64,000 bases of DNA from assembly GCA_964396965.1 (NCBI GenBank), contig CAYNGD010000005.1, positions 1 to 64,000 on the forward strand, in the 5' to 3' direction. The notes under the pieces were generated by a model. It searched no databases and had not been told where the DNA came from. It worked only from the letters and a program-made list of their open reading frames with translations. Position 1 is the first letter of the stretch; every line of letters begins with the position of its first letter. Positions 52,612 through 61,054 of the stretch are shown piece by piece. This stretch comes from JABMRW01 sp964396965. GTDB taxonomy: Bacteria > Chloroflexota > Dehalococcoidia > Dehalococcoidales > BS750m-G39. The translations under genes and the position numbers were made by a program.

Positions 52612-53532
52612 ATGATTTTCCAGCGGATAAAGTCGGCGGGGATAGCCCATAACTCCTATTTCATCGGCTCCGGCAGCGAGGCGGCGGTAATCGACCCCCG
52701 GCGTGACTCTCAAGTTTATATTGACCTTGCCCAGCAGCACGGTCTGAAGATAAAGCACATCTTCGAGACCCACCGCAACGAGGACTATGTCATCGGCTCT
52801 ACCGAGCTCAACAGCACCACCGGCGCCGCCATTCACCACGGCCCCGGTCTTGACTGGAAATACGGCCAGACATTGAAAGACGGGCAGGTTTTTCAGGTCG
52901 GCGGCCTGAGGCTCAAAGCCATCCACACCCCGGGCCACACCGACGAAAGCATGTCCTACGCCCTCACCGACCTGGCCACTGGGGAGGCCACGGTGACGGT
53001 CTTCACCGGCGACGCCCTGTTCGTGGGCGACGTTGGCCGAACCGACCTTTACGGCCCGGAAAAAGCGCCCCGGCTGGCGGCAAATTTATACGACAGCATC
53101 TTTAATAAGCTCCTCCCCCTGGGCGACGGCGCTATCCTCTGCCCCGCCCACGGCGGCGGCTCGGTCTGCGGGCTGGACATCGCCAGCCGCGACGAGAGCA
53201 CCCTGGGCATAGAAAGGGCCCAGAACCCCCTCCTCCAGCTGGGCCGGGACGTCTTCATCAAGCGCAAGGTAGCCGAGCAACCGGAGAGGCCCTACTACTT
53301 CCGCCAGATGGAGAAATATAACCTGGAAGGCCCGCCGCTGCTGGGCTGTATGCCCCTGCCCTCCCCGCTCACCCCGGCTGAGTTTAAACAGGAAATGGAA
53401 AAGGGGGCGGTGGTGGTTGATGCCAGCGAGCCGGCTGCCTTCGGCGGCGCCCATATCAAGGGGGCCTACTGCATCTGGCTGGAGGGGCTGCCCGTCTTCG
53501 CCGGCTGGGTGCTCTCTTACGACCGGCCATAA
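52612..53532 (+). CDS. MBL-fold hydrolase with truncated rhodanese domain
   Basis: A 306-residue protein. The N-terminal metallo-beta-lactamase domain (about 1-235) is like persulfide dioxygenase-type MBL-rhodanese proteins, with HTPGHTDESM, FTGDALFVGDVGRTDL and CPAHGGGSVCG. The usual first metal motif HxHxDH is altered to H54-R-N56-E-D58-Y59, so the metal site is incomplete. The C-terminal 75 residues start a rhodanese domain (VVVDASEPAAFGGAHIKGA) that stops after SYDRP, about half way. The next gene starts in the same TAATG and reads on as rhodanese, so the two may be one split gene. Confidence 0.8.
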   Translation: MIFQRIKSAGIAHNSYFIGSGSEAAVIDPRRDSQVYIDLAQQHGLKIKHIFETHRNEDYVIGSTELNSTTGAAIHHGPGLDWKYGQTLKDGQVFQVGGLRLKAIHTPGHTDESMSYALTDLATGEATVTVFTGDALFVGDVGRTDLYGPEKAPRLAANLYDSIFNKLLPLGDGAILCPAHGGGSVCGLDIASRDESTLGIERAQNPLLQLGRDVFIKRKVAEQPERPYYFRQMEKYNLEGPPLLGCMPLPSPLTPAEFKQEMEKGAVVVDASEPAAFGGAHIKGAYCIWLEGLPVFAGWVLSYDRP

Positions 53533-53792
53533 TGCTGGTGCTGGACACCAGGGGCCAGGACGAGTGGGACTCGGGGCATATCAAGGGGGCTCTGCATATC
53601 TATGTCGGCCACCTTGGGGCAAGACTGGCCGAGATGCCCGGAGATAAGCCGGTGGCGGTTATCTGCAACGTGGGGCACCGGGCCGGGCTGGGGGCCAGTA
53701 TACTGCTACGGGCCGGCTATAAAGAGGTCTATAACGTACTGGGCAGCGTCAAGGCCTGGGTGGCCGCCGGCTATCCGGTGACCACCGATTAG
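53532..53792 (+). CDS. Rhodanese-domain protein (possible split C-terminal part)
   Basis: An 86-residue rhodanese domain starting MLVLDTRGQDEWDSGHIKGA, with the active-site loop ICNVGHRAG holding the single Cys, and NVLGSVKAWVAAGYPV at the end. Length is a little short for a free rhodanese. It overlaps the preceding stop as TAATG. One extra base there would fuse it in frame after DRP, giving one MBL-rhodanese protein with a shortened linker. Either translational coupling or a split by deletion and frameshift is possible. Confidence 0.75.
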   Translation: MLVLDTRGQDEWDSGHIKGALHIYVGHLGARLAEMPGDKPVAVICNVGHRAGLGASILLRAGYKEVYNVLGSVKAWVAAGYPVTTD

Positions 53793-53794
53793 GC

Positions 53795-55162
53795 TTAGGC
53801 CTCCTCCAGGTGCCCGAGCGTCACCGGAATTAGCTCAGAGAGGGCGGGGTGGATATGAAGCCCCTGGTCTATCTCGCCGCCCTGCCCGCCCGAGGTCATG
53901 GCGTTGACCACCTCCTGAATCAGTACCGGGGCGTAGGGCCCTATAATATGGAAGCCCAGTATCTTCTCACTCTCTTTTTCGACGATGGCCTTGGCGAACC
54001 CCTCCGTCTCCATCATGGCCTCGCCCTTGGCCACATTATAGTATTTAGCCCGACCCACCAGTATCTGGTGTTCTTTTTTAGCGTTCTCCTCGGTCAACCC
54101 CACCGAGGCGATCTGGGGATGGGAATAGATGGCGTGGGGGGCGGCACTATAGTCCATCTCAAAGCTGGCGTCATGGAAGGCGTTGTGAGCTACTATCATC
54201 GACTCTCTGTTGGCCACGTGGGTGAACATCTGCTGGCCGTTGGCATCGCCGACGGCAAAGATATTCTTCTTGGTGGTCTCCAGGTATTGATTAACCCTGA
54301 TAAAGCTCCGCTTGTCCAGTTCCACCCCGCTCTTCTCCACCATTAAGGTGTCGGCGTTAGACCTCCTGCCCACCGCCACCAGCACGTCCTGTCCGCTAAA
54401 TTCTTCTTCTTTTCCGGTCTTGCTGTCCTTCACCAGCACCGCCACCCCCTTCCCCTCCTTTGTAACCTCTACTACCTGGGCGCCGGTATGTACCGCCATG
54501 CGCTTCTTCAGCGCCTCCTTCAGAAGCTCGGATATCTCCGGCTCCTCGGGTAGCACCAGCCGGTCGGCCATCTCCAGAATGGTAACCTTGGTGCCCATGG
54601 CGGCGAAGAAGTGGCCGTACTCGACGGCGATATAGCCGCCGCCGATAATGAGCAGGCTCTCCGGCCTGGCCTTCAGCTCCAGCAGAGACTCGTTGGTCAG
54701 ATATTTGACATTATCCAGCCCCTTTATCGGCGGTATGAATGGCCGCGAGCCGGAGGCAACGAAGACCTTCTTCCCCTTGATCCTCTCCCCATTGACCTCA
54801 AGGGTATAGTCGCCGGTAAAGTGCCCCTCGCCCTCGTAGAAGTCCAGCCCCTCCGCCCGCTTGAAGCCCTCCCTGATATCGCTACGGCCCTTCTGCCGGC
54901 TGTGTCTCATCCGCGCCATGATAGCGTCGAAGTCAATGCCCTTTACCTCCGCCTCGATGCCCAGCTTTCCGGCTTCTCCCATCTCGACTATCCTGTCCGC
55001 CGGGTATATCAGCCTCTTGGAGGGGATACAGCCCAAGTTGAGGCAGGTTCCCCCCACCGGCCCCCGGTCAACCAGCGCCGTCTTATAGCCGTGGGCAACC
55101 GCCTCCTCGGCGATAATCGCCCCGCAGCCGGAGCCGATAACGATGACCTCGTAGTTCTTCAT
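53795..55162 (-). CDS. Dihydrolipoamide dehydrogenase-family oxidoreductase
   Basis: A 455-residue pyridine nucleotide-disulfide oxidoreductase. FAD site VIGSGCGAIIAEEAVAHG, redox disulfide GGTCLNLGCIPSK, NAD(P) site LIIGGGYIAVEYGHFFAAMG, VAVGRRSN, and the C-terminal His-Glu base region LHIHPALSELIPVT are all present. It resembles Lpd and mercuric reductase but no 2-oxoacid dehydrogenase genes are near. It closes a minus-strand operon with two Fe-S/LUD proteins and succinyl-CoA synthetase, so it may pass electrons between NAD(H) and that Fe-S pair; this role is inference. Confidence 0.88.
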   Translation of the reverse strand: MKNYEVIVIGSGCGAIIAEEAVAHGYKTALVDRGPVGGTCLNLGCIPSKRLIYPADRIVEMGEAGKLGIEAEVKGIDFDAIMARMRHSRQKGRSDIREGFKRAEGLDFYEGEGHFTGDYTLEVNGERIKGKKVFVASGSRPFIPPIKGLDNVKYLTNESLLELKARPESLLIIGGGYIAVEYGHFFAAMGTKVTILEMADRLVLPEEPEISELLKEALKKRMAVHTGAQVVEVTKEGKGVAVLVKDSKTGKEEEFSGQDVLVAVGRRSNADTLMVEKSGVELDKRSFIRVNQYLETTKKNIFAVGDANGQQMFTHVANRESMIVAHNAFHDASFEMDYSAAPHAIYSHPQIASVGLTEENAKKEHQILVGRAKYYNVAKGEAMMETEGFAKAIVEKESEKILGFHIIGPYAPVLIQEVVNAMTSGGQGGEIDQGLHIHPALSELIPVTLGHLEEA

Positions 55163-55163
55163 T

Positions 55164-56354
55164 TTAAGCCCCCTCGGCCAGCATTTTTCTAAGCCCGACC
55201 ACCATCTCCGGCACGTCTATTGCCACCGGGCACCTCACCTTGCAGCGGCCGCAGGTAAGGCAGGTGTAGGCCAGCGCCGCCGCCTTCTCCCTATCGCCGC
55301 TTATCATGGCCGCCCAGACGGCGCCGATGCCGGCGAAATATTTATCGCCGAAGTGGCCGGCGGTCACCCCGAAGACGGGGCACTCATATAAGCAGCCGCC
55401 GCACCTCAGGCAGTATAACAGCTGGCTAAGCTCAGGGTGCCTGGCCAGCTTTGTCCTGCCGCCGTCCAGAAAGATTACGTGGAACTCCCTGGGCCCGTGG
55501 GCGCCGTAGGTTGTCACCTTCTCGATGTCGCCGGTGCAACTGGGACCGGAGACGACGCTGATATACTGGGGTACGGTATAGTTGGCGTAGCGCCAGGTGA
55601 CCTCGGCCACCTTCCAGGCCTCGTTCAGGGTGGGCACCAGCTTCTCCATACCCACCAGGGCGATGTGGACCGGCGGTGCGCCGGTGGCCAGGCGGATGTT
55701 GCCCTCGTTCTCGATGAGAAATAATGAGCCGGTCTCGGCAGCGACCACATTAGCGCCGCTGATGCCGATATCCGCCTTGAAGAACTTCTCTCTGAGAAGC
55801 TTCCTGGCGGTGGCTACCAGCGCCTCGACATCCACCGGCAGTTCCTCACCGGTAATCTCAGATAAGAGCTTGGCGACGTCCTCTTTAGGCACGTGCACCG
55901 CCGGGGCTAAAATATGCATTGGCCTGGAACCCAGCTTCTGGACGATAAACTCACCCAGGTCGGTCTCGTAGACCTCGTTGCCCGCTTCTTCCAGGTGCTC
56001 CCTCAGGCCAATCTCCTCGGAGGTCATGCTCTTGGCCTTGACGATGAGCTTGCCCGTGCCAACCAGCCCCCCGATAATGTTAAGGGCGTCATCAGCCGTC
56101 TTGGCGATGTAGGCCTTGCCGTGGTTGGCCTCGAGGGCTTCGCAGGCCTGCTCGGTCAGCTCTTCCATATGGGCGATGGCGTTCTCCTTTATCCCCCTGA
56201 CCTCCTCTGCCAGCTTAAGCGTCTGGGGGAATCTGTTTAGGGCCTCACTGATATTAGCCCGGTACTGCTTTATCGCCCGCGACAGTGCCAGCCTTATCCG
56301 CTGGTCATGGGCGGCGTCCATTATCTCTTTCTTATAGTCGTCAAAGACAGACAC
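55164..56354 (-). CDS. LutB-like LUD-domain Fe-S protein
   Basis: A 396-residue protein: LUD (DUF162) domain in the first 290 residues and a C-terminal ferredoxin-like region with CLRCGGCLYECPVFG and CLTCGRCKVRCPVAI. The pair LutB plus a CCG protein (LutA, encoded just upstream) makes up lactate or glycolate oxidising iron-sulfur modules. LutC is not seen here. It begins with GTG directly after the stop of the CCG protein gene and ends one base before the flavoprotein gene. Confidence 0.88.
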   Translation of the reverse strand: MSVFDDYKKEIMDAAHDQRIRLALSRAIKQYRANISEALNRFPQTLKLAEEVRGIKENAIAHMEELTEQACEALEANHGKAYIAKTADDALNIIGGLVGTGKLIVKAKSMTSEEIGLREHLEEAGNEVYETDLGEFIVQKLGSRPMHILAPAVHVPKEDVAKLLSEITGEELPVDVEALVATARKLLREKFFKADIGISGANVVAAETGSLFLIENEGNIRLATGAPPVHIALVGMEKLVPTLNEAWKVAEVTWRYANYTVPQYISVVSGPSCTGDIEKVTTYGAHGPREFHVIFLDGGRTKLARHPELSQLLYCLRCGGCLYECPVFGVTAGHFGDKYFAGIGAVWAAMISGDREKAAALAYTCLTCGRCKVRCPVAIDVPEMVVGLRKMLAEGA

Positions 56355-57362
56355 TCACACCCCCATGGCCTTGGCCACCACCTGAGCTAAATCGAGGACC
56401 TCCACATTCTTGATTTTCAAGGCTTTAAGCCCCTCCTCAAGCTGGAGGATGCAGCCGGGGCAGTGGCTGACGATAATATCGGCGCCGGTCTCAAGCAGCT
56501 CTTTGACCCGCTTGACCGCCAGAATCTGGCTCAGCTCCGGGAAGACGACCTCAAAGCCGCCCCCACCCCCACAGCAGGTGGCCCACTCACCGTAGCTCCA
56601 TTCCGGCTCAACCAGCTCGATGCCTTTAATCGCCCTCAGTATCCGGCGCGGCTCCTCAATAAGCCCTAGATAGCGGCCGAGCTGGCAGGGGTCATGATAA
56701 ACCACCTTAACCTGGCGGGGGAAGCGCAAGTCCACGGACTCAATCCCCTCCAGGACCACCTGTAAAAAGTGTTTCACCTCAATATCGTATTCGGGGACAT
56801 AGCGGGGAATAAGCTTAGCTAGGGTATAGGTGCAGGAAGGGACGATGCCGATAATTCTCTTTACCCCGTGCGATTTCAGCTTTTCATAGAGGGCTTTAGC
56901 ATTTTGGGCGAACTCTTCCTCAAGACCGGTGTAGTGCAGGATTCCCCCGCAGCAGGGCTCTTCCTCGGCCAGATAGCCGAACTCTATTCCCAGCCCCTTA
57001 AGCACCCTGACCGCATCCCGCAAAGGCTGGGCGGCGTCACCGTCCTTAGCTGCCAGCCGGCGGTAGGCCTGCGCCGGGTCAAAACCCAGCTTTCTGGTGA
57101 AGCCAGCCAGGTTCATAGGAAGCTTAGTGCCGATTGGGCTCTTGTCCAGCTTCCTTATTACAGACATCAAAGAATCCAGGCTGTCGCGGTACTGGTAGCC
57201 GCAGCCGGCGAAGAATACCGTCCCGGCCTCTCTGGCTAAATTGAGGCCTTTAGCCCATTTTGCCCCGCTCCCCCTGGGAGCACCCAGCAGGTTCTGCTTT
57301 GAGGTAATGTTATCAGCGATGTAGACCAGGCCGGGGGGAACCAGGTTAGTCTTTTTGCTCAT
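56355..57362 (-). CDS. LutA/HdrD-like CCG-domain Fe-S protein
   Basis: A 335-residue protein with two CCG domains (FFAGCGYQYRD...PCCGGILHYTG, and HDPCQLGRYLG...CCGGGGGFEV...HCPGC) and no N-terminal ferredoxin motif. These domains bind non-cubane 4Fe-4S clusters and occur in LutA, GlpC and HdrB/D. It partners the LUD-type protein that follows without a gap. The predicted role is thiol/disulfide or organic-acid linked electron transfer. Confidence 0.85.
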   Translation of the reverse strand: MSKKTNLVPPGLVYIADNITSKQNLLGAPRGSGAKWAKGLNLAREAGTVFFAGCGYQYRDSLDSLMSVIRKLDKSPIGTKLPMNLAGFTRKLGFDPAQAYRRLAAKDGDAAQPLRDAVRVLKGLGIEFGYLAEEEPCCGGILHYTGLEEEFAQNAKALYEKLKSHGVKRIIGIVPSCTYTLAKLIPRYVPEYDIEVKHFLQVVLEGIESVDLRFPRQVKVVYHDPCQLGRYLGLIEEPRRILRAIKGIELVEPEWSYGEWATCCGGGGGFEVVFPELSQILAVKRVKELLETGADIIVSHCPGCILQLEEGLKALKIKNVEVLDLAQVVAKAMGV

Positions 57363-57428
57363 CTAATGTCCTAAATATCTTAAGTGCCAAAAATTAAAGC
57401 CGGAAACAGGTGCTTGAAGGCCAGGCGC

Positions 57429-58313
57429 TTAAGAGGGCGTCAGGTGCTGTTTAACCAGCTCGACCACCTCGGCCGGGTACATGGCGACGTCCACCCCCAC
57501 CTCCCTGAGAGCGGCCATCTTGCTCTGGGGCGTGCCCATACCACCGTGCTCGCCCTGGATGATGGCGCCAGCATGCCCCATCCTCTTGCCCTCGGGGGCG
57601 TTGTGGCCGGCGATGTAGGCCACCACCGGCTTGGTCATCCAGCGGTCGATAAACTGGGCCGCATTCTCCTCCTGGACACCCCCCACCTCACCGACAATCA
57701 CCACCAGGTCGGTCTTCGGGTCCTTCTCAAAGAGCCTGAGCAACTCCGGTATGCTGGTACACACCACCGAGTCCGCCCCCATGCCGACCACGGTGCTCTG
57801 GCCGAAGCCGGCGGTGGTCAGGTTGATGCTTATCTCATAGGAAAGGGTGCCGCTCCGGGAAATCACCCCGACGCAGCCGGGGGTGAACATGTTGGCCGGC
57901 ATTATCCCCATCTTGGCCTCGTCGACGGTAATAATGCCGGGGGTGGTTGGACCGATAATCCGCACCTCACGCTCGCTGGCGTACTCCCTCATTTCCATGA
58001 CATCGTGGACGGGTATGTGCTCGGTAATGACGACGATAAGGTTGATGCCAGCGTCGATATTCTGCCGGGCGGCCTCCTTGAAGGCCCTCGCCGGTATAAA
58101 GAAGACCGAGGCCTCGGCGCCCCGCTCGGCGACGGCCTCGGCGACGGTATTATAGACCGGGACACCCTCTACCTCCTCGCCACCCTTACCCGGGGTGACC
58201 CCGGCCACAATATTGGTGCCGTAGTCCAGCATCCACCTGGTCTGCACCCGCCCTATCCGGCCGGTAATGCCCTGCACCAGCACCTTGGTATTCCGGTTGA
58301 GCAGGATGCTCAT
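57429..58313 (-). CDS. sucD: Succinyl-CoA synthetase subunit alpha
   Basis: A 294-residue ADP/GDP-forming acyl-CoA ligase alpha subunit: TKVLVQGITGRIGRVQTRWM start, CoA-binding GVTPGKGGEEVEGVPV, and the phospho-His in RMGHAGAIIQGEHG. It makes or uses succinyl-CoA with the beta subunit, whose gene overlaps it by four bases. A malate-CoA ligase or other acyl-CoA ligase of the same fold is possible. It lies 66 bases before the CCG protein gene. Confidence 0.92.
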   Translation of the reverse strand: MSILLNRNTKVLVQGITGRIGRVQTRWMLDYGTNIVAGVTPGKGGEEVEGVPVYNTVAEAVAERGAEASVFFIPARAFKEAARQNIDAGINLIVVITEHIPVHDVMEMREYASEREVRIIGPTTPGIITVDEAKMGIMPANMFTPGCVGVISRSGTLSYEISINLTTAGFGQSTVVGMGADSVVCTSIPELLRLFEKDPKTDLVVIVGEVGGVQEENAAQFIDRWMTKPVVAYIAGHNAPEGKRMGHAGAIIQGEHGGMGTPQSKMAALREVGVDVAMYPAEVVELVKQHLTPS

Positions 58314-59452
58314 TTGCCACCCCTCAGCAGGCGGGCGAGCTGCTCCACCCCCTTCTCGGTGGAGACGTCATCGACCACATGGATACCGTTATTGCGGAAA
58401 ATCTCCCAGGTCTCCTCCTGGTTATTTCCCAGGGCTTTGGCCACCACCGGTATGTTAACCGGGTGCTCCTTCAGATATTTAACCACCCCCTTGGCGCCTT
58501 CGTGGATGGGGTTGATGCCCCCGTAGACATTGATAAATACCGCCCTTATCCCCTTTTTGCGCAGGACCAGATCCATAACTTCGTAGAGAAGGTCAGCGGT
58601 AATCGCCCCGCCCGTTTCCAGGAAGTTGGCCGGGCGCATCCGGCGGCTGATGATGTCCATGCTGGCCATGCCCAGCCCGGCGCCGCTGGCGACGATGGCG
58701 ATATCCCCGCCAAGCTCAACATAGCTTACGCCTATCTCGCGCCCCCGCCGCTCCAGCGGATTGGGGATACGGCTGTCCAGGTTCAGCTTAAGCTCGGGGT
58801 GGCGGTAGAGGCTATCGTCGTCAATCTCCACCTTGGCGTCCAGGGCCAGGTAGTCCCCTTTGGTAGTACGAACCAGCGGGTTGATTTCGGCAATCAGACA
58901 ATCGTAGTTGCGGAAGACCTGGTAGAGGGCGCTGAGCATATTGGCCACCTGACCGACATCGGCACCCCGCAGGCCCGCCCCCCGGCACACCCGCCTGGCC
59001 TCAGAGGGGAGGAGCCCCTTGATAATCGAAACATACCTGGAGACGACCGCCTCGGGACGTTCCAGGGCTATCCGGTTAACCGAAACGCCGCCCACTGCAC
59101 TCAGGATAACCACCGGGGTACCGTGGTATTCATCAACAGTAACCGCCAGATAAAACTCACGGACACTGTCCACCCTCGGGGTAATCATCACGTGCTGTAC
59201 CGGCCAGCCCCTGATTGACAGGCCCAGTATGCGGCGGCTGGCCTCCTCCACCTCCTCCGGGGAAAAGACAGTCTGTACCCCTCCCGCCAGCCACCGGCCT
59301 CCGGTCAGCACCTGGGCCTTGACCACCACCGGCAGCCCCAGCTTCTCCGCCTGTTTTCTCGCTTCCTCAGGGCTGGCCGCCAGGGCGTAATCGGGGACGG
59401 GTATGCCCTCGCGGCGGAGCAGATCGCTGCCTTCAAATTCGTATAGCTTCAT
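58310..59452 (-). CDS. sucC: Succinyl-CoA synthetase subunit beta
   Basis: A 380-residue ATP-grasp subunit beginning MKLYEFEGSDLLRREGIPVP, with VVKAQVLTGGRWLAGGVQ, LIAEINPLV, LDAKVEIDDD and FINVYGGINPIHEGAKG. I choose the ATG at 59452. A TTG eight codons upstream is in frame but lies within the -10 region of a good promoter. With that promoter the message would have almost no leader. It is the first gene of the sucCD/Fe-S operon, divergent from the dehydratase gene. Confidence 0.9.
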   Translation of the reverse strand: MKLYEFEGSDLLRREGIPVPDYALAASPEEARKQAEKLGLPVVVKAQVLTGGRWLAGGVQTVFSPEEVEEASRRILGLSIRGWPVQHVMITPRVDSVREFYLAVTVDEYHGTPVVILSAVGGVSVNRIALERPEAVVSRYVSIIKGLLPSEARRVCRGAGLRGADVGQVANMLSALYQVFRNYDCLIAEINPLVRTTKGDYLALDAKVEIDDDSLYRHPELKLNLDSRIPNPLERRGREIGVSYVELGGDIAIVASGAGLGMASMDIISRRMRPANFLETGGAITADLLYEVMDLVLRKKGIRAVFINVYGGINPIHEGAKGVVKYLKEHPVNIPVVAKALGNNQEETWEIFRNNGIHVVDDVSTEKGVEQLARLLRGGK

Positions 59453-59465
59453 AGCGGTAATTGAA

Positions 59466-59495
59466 ATATTACACAATTGGAGGGGTTCAAGTCAA
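59466..59495 (-). promoter_or_regulatory. Promoter of the sucCD operon
   Basis: On the minus strand TTGACT (59490-59495) and TAATAT (59466-59471) stand 18 bp apart; the sucC ATG follows 13 bases after the -10 box, predicting a very short or absent leader. Confidence 0.55.
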
Positions 59496-59602
59496 ACTGG
59501 CTACCCTGCCGCCCCAAATTTTACAACCGGTCTAGCTACATGCTAAACTTAAAAGTCCCATCCTTAAATTAATCCCCATTTTTACCAAGGAGGCTGGAGC
59601 TA

Positions 59603-61042
59603 ATGGCGCTGAAAACAGTTGAGCAGTATTATGAATCGCTAAAAGGGCTGCACCCCACCGCCTATATCCTGGGGGAAAAGGTGGAAAACGTTCACCAGCA
59701 CCCGCTGATAAAGCATATGACGGCAGCGGTGGCCAAGACCTATGAGATGGAGAATGACCCGGAGGGTAAAAAGCTCCTGGTAACCAAATCAGACCTTACC
59801 GGCGAAGAGGTCAGCCGCTTCGTCGCCTTCTATAAAAGCCCGGAAGACCTGCTGACCAAGGTGAGAATGCTCAAGTTTCTGTCGCAGCGGGTTGGCGGCT
59901 GCTACATGAGATGTACCGGCATGGACGCTATCAACGCCGTCGGCATCGAGACCTATAACTGCGACCAGAAATACGGCACTAACTACTGGAAGAAGCTGCA
60001 GGACTTCGTCAGGCTCGTCCAGAAGGACGACCTGGTTGTCTTCAGCGGAGTGACCGATGTCAAGGGCGACCGCTCGCTAAGGCCCTCCCAGCAGAAAGAC
60101 CCCGATATGTACCTGCACATGGTTGATAAGAACCAAGACGGCATTGTGGTCAGGGGGGCCAAGGTACACCAGACCGGCTCCCTCTGTGCCCACTGGGCGC
60201 TGGTGGTTCCCACTCGGGAAATGCGCGAGGCGGACAAGGACTACGCCGTCTGCTTTGCCGTGCCCAACGACGCCGATGGCCTCATCCACGTCTACGGACG
60301 GGGCACGCTGGAAGCCCAGCCCCTCCAGGGCTGCGACCTGGGCAACGCCGAGTTCAGCAAGTTTTCGCCGATGGTCATCTTCAACGATGTCTTCGTCCCC
60401 TGGGATAGAGTATTTTTGTGCGGCGAATACGAGTATGCCGGCGATATGGTGAGGAACTTCGGCAACTACCACCGCCATTCCCACGGCGGCTGCAAGTGCG
60501 GTGTCGGTGACGTGCTTATCGGCGCCGCCGCTACCGCCGCCGACTACAACGGCCTGCCCAAGGTATCCCACATCAACAACAAGCTGGCCGAGATGCTCAA
60601 GGTAACCGAGGCCATCTACGGCTGTTCCATTGCCGCCTCGGTGGAATCAACGGCAACGCCTTCGGGCATCTACGCTGTTGACCCGGTGCTTTCCAATACC
60701 TCCAAGCTCTACGAGGGCAAGGAACTGGCCGAGGTAATCAGGATGATGATTGAGATTGCCGGCGGTATGACCACCGACCTGCCCTCGGACAGGGACTTCG
60801 CCAACCCGGAAATCGGCCCCCTGCTGGTTAAGTACCTCAAGGGAGTAGAGGGCGTCCCCACCGAGGACAGGGTGCGCCTCTTCCGGCTCATCGAGAAGCT
60901 GGCCTTCGAGAGCCGTGACATCGTCTCCAACATCCACGGCGCCGGCTCACCGGAGACCCACCGCATGACCATCCTGCGCAACGCCGATATCGAGTCTAAG
61001 AAGAAGCTGGCCAAGAAGCTGGCCGGCATCAAGGAAGAATAA
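59603..61042 (+). CDS. abfD: 4-hydroxybutyryl-CoA dehydratase homologue (AbfD-like)
   Basis: A 479-residue flavin Fe-S enzyme of the 4-hydroxyphenylacetate hydroxylase/4-hydroxybutyryl-CoA dehydratase family. The dehydratase cluster ligands are all present: C100 and C104 (GGCYMRCTG) and H290 and C297 (H-R-H-S-H-G-G-C), with the same spacing as C99, C103, H292 and C299 of the clostridial enzyme. The aerobic hydroxylases of the fold lack them. It should turn 4-hydroxybutyryl-CoA into crotonyl-CoA, or act on a related hydroxyacyl-CoA. The strong AAGGAGG site and the divergent sucCD genes fit a succinyl-CoA to crotonyl-CoA route, although the intermediate reductases are not in the window. Confidence 0.9.
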   Translation: MALKTVEQYYESLKGLHPTAYILGEKVENVHQHPLIKHMTAAVAKTYEMENDPEGKKLLVTKSDLTGEEVSRFVAFYKSPEDLLTKVRMLKFLSQRVGGCYMRCTGMDAINAVGIETYNCDQKYGTNYWKKLQDFVRLVQKDDLVVFSGVTDVKGDRSLRPSQQKDPDMYLHMVDKNQDGIVVRGAKVHQTGSLCAHWALVVPTREMREADKDYAVCFAVPNDADGLIHVYGRGTLEAQPLQGCDLGNAEFSKFSPMVIFNDVFVPWDRVFLCGEYEYAGDMVRNFGNYHRHSHGGCKCGVGDVLIGAAATAADYNGLPKVSHINNKLAEMLKVTEAIYGCSIAASVESTATPSGIYAVDPVLSNTSKLYEGKELAEVIRMMIEIAGGMTTDLPSDRDFANPEIGPLLVKYLKGVEGVPTEDRVRLFRLIEKLAFESRDIVSNIHGAGSPETHRMTILRNADIESKKKLAKKLAGIKEE

Positions 61043-61054
61043 AAAGCGACCCCT

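Noticed and set aside
57384..58526. A 380-codon open frame on the plus strand opposite sucD.
   Set aside because: It is antisense to sucD and part of sucC, His/Gly-rich without motifs, and is explained by codon bias of the real genes.
58379..59218. A 279-codon open frame on the plus strand opposite sucC.
   Set aside because: Same reason: it mirrors sucC, which has clear ATP-grasp motifs.
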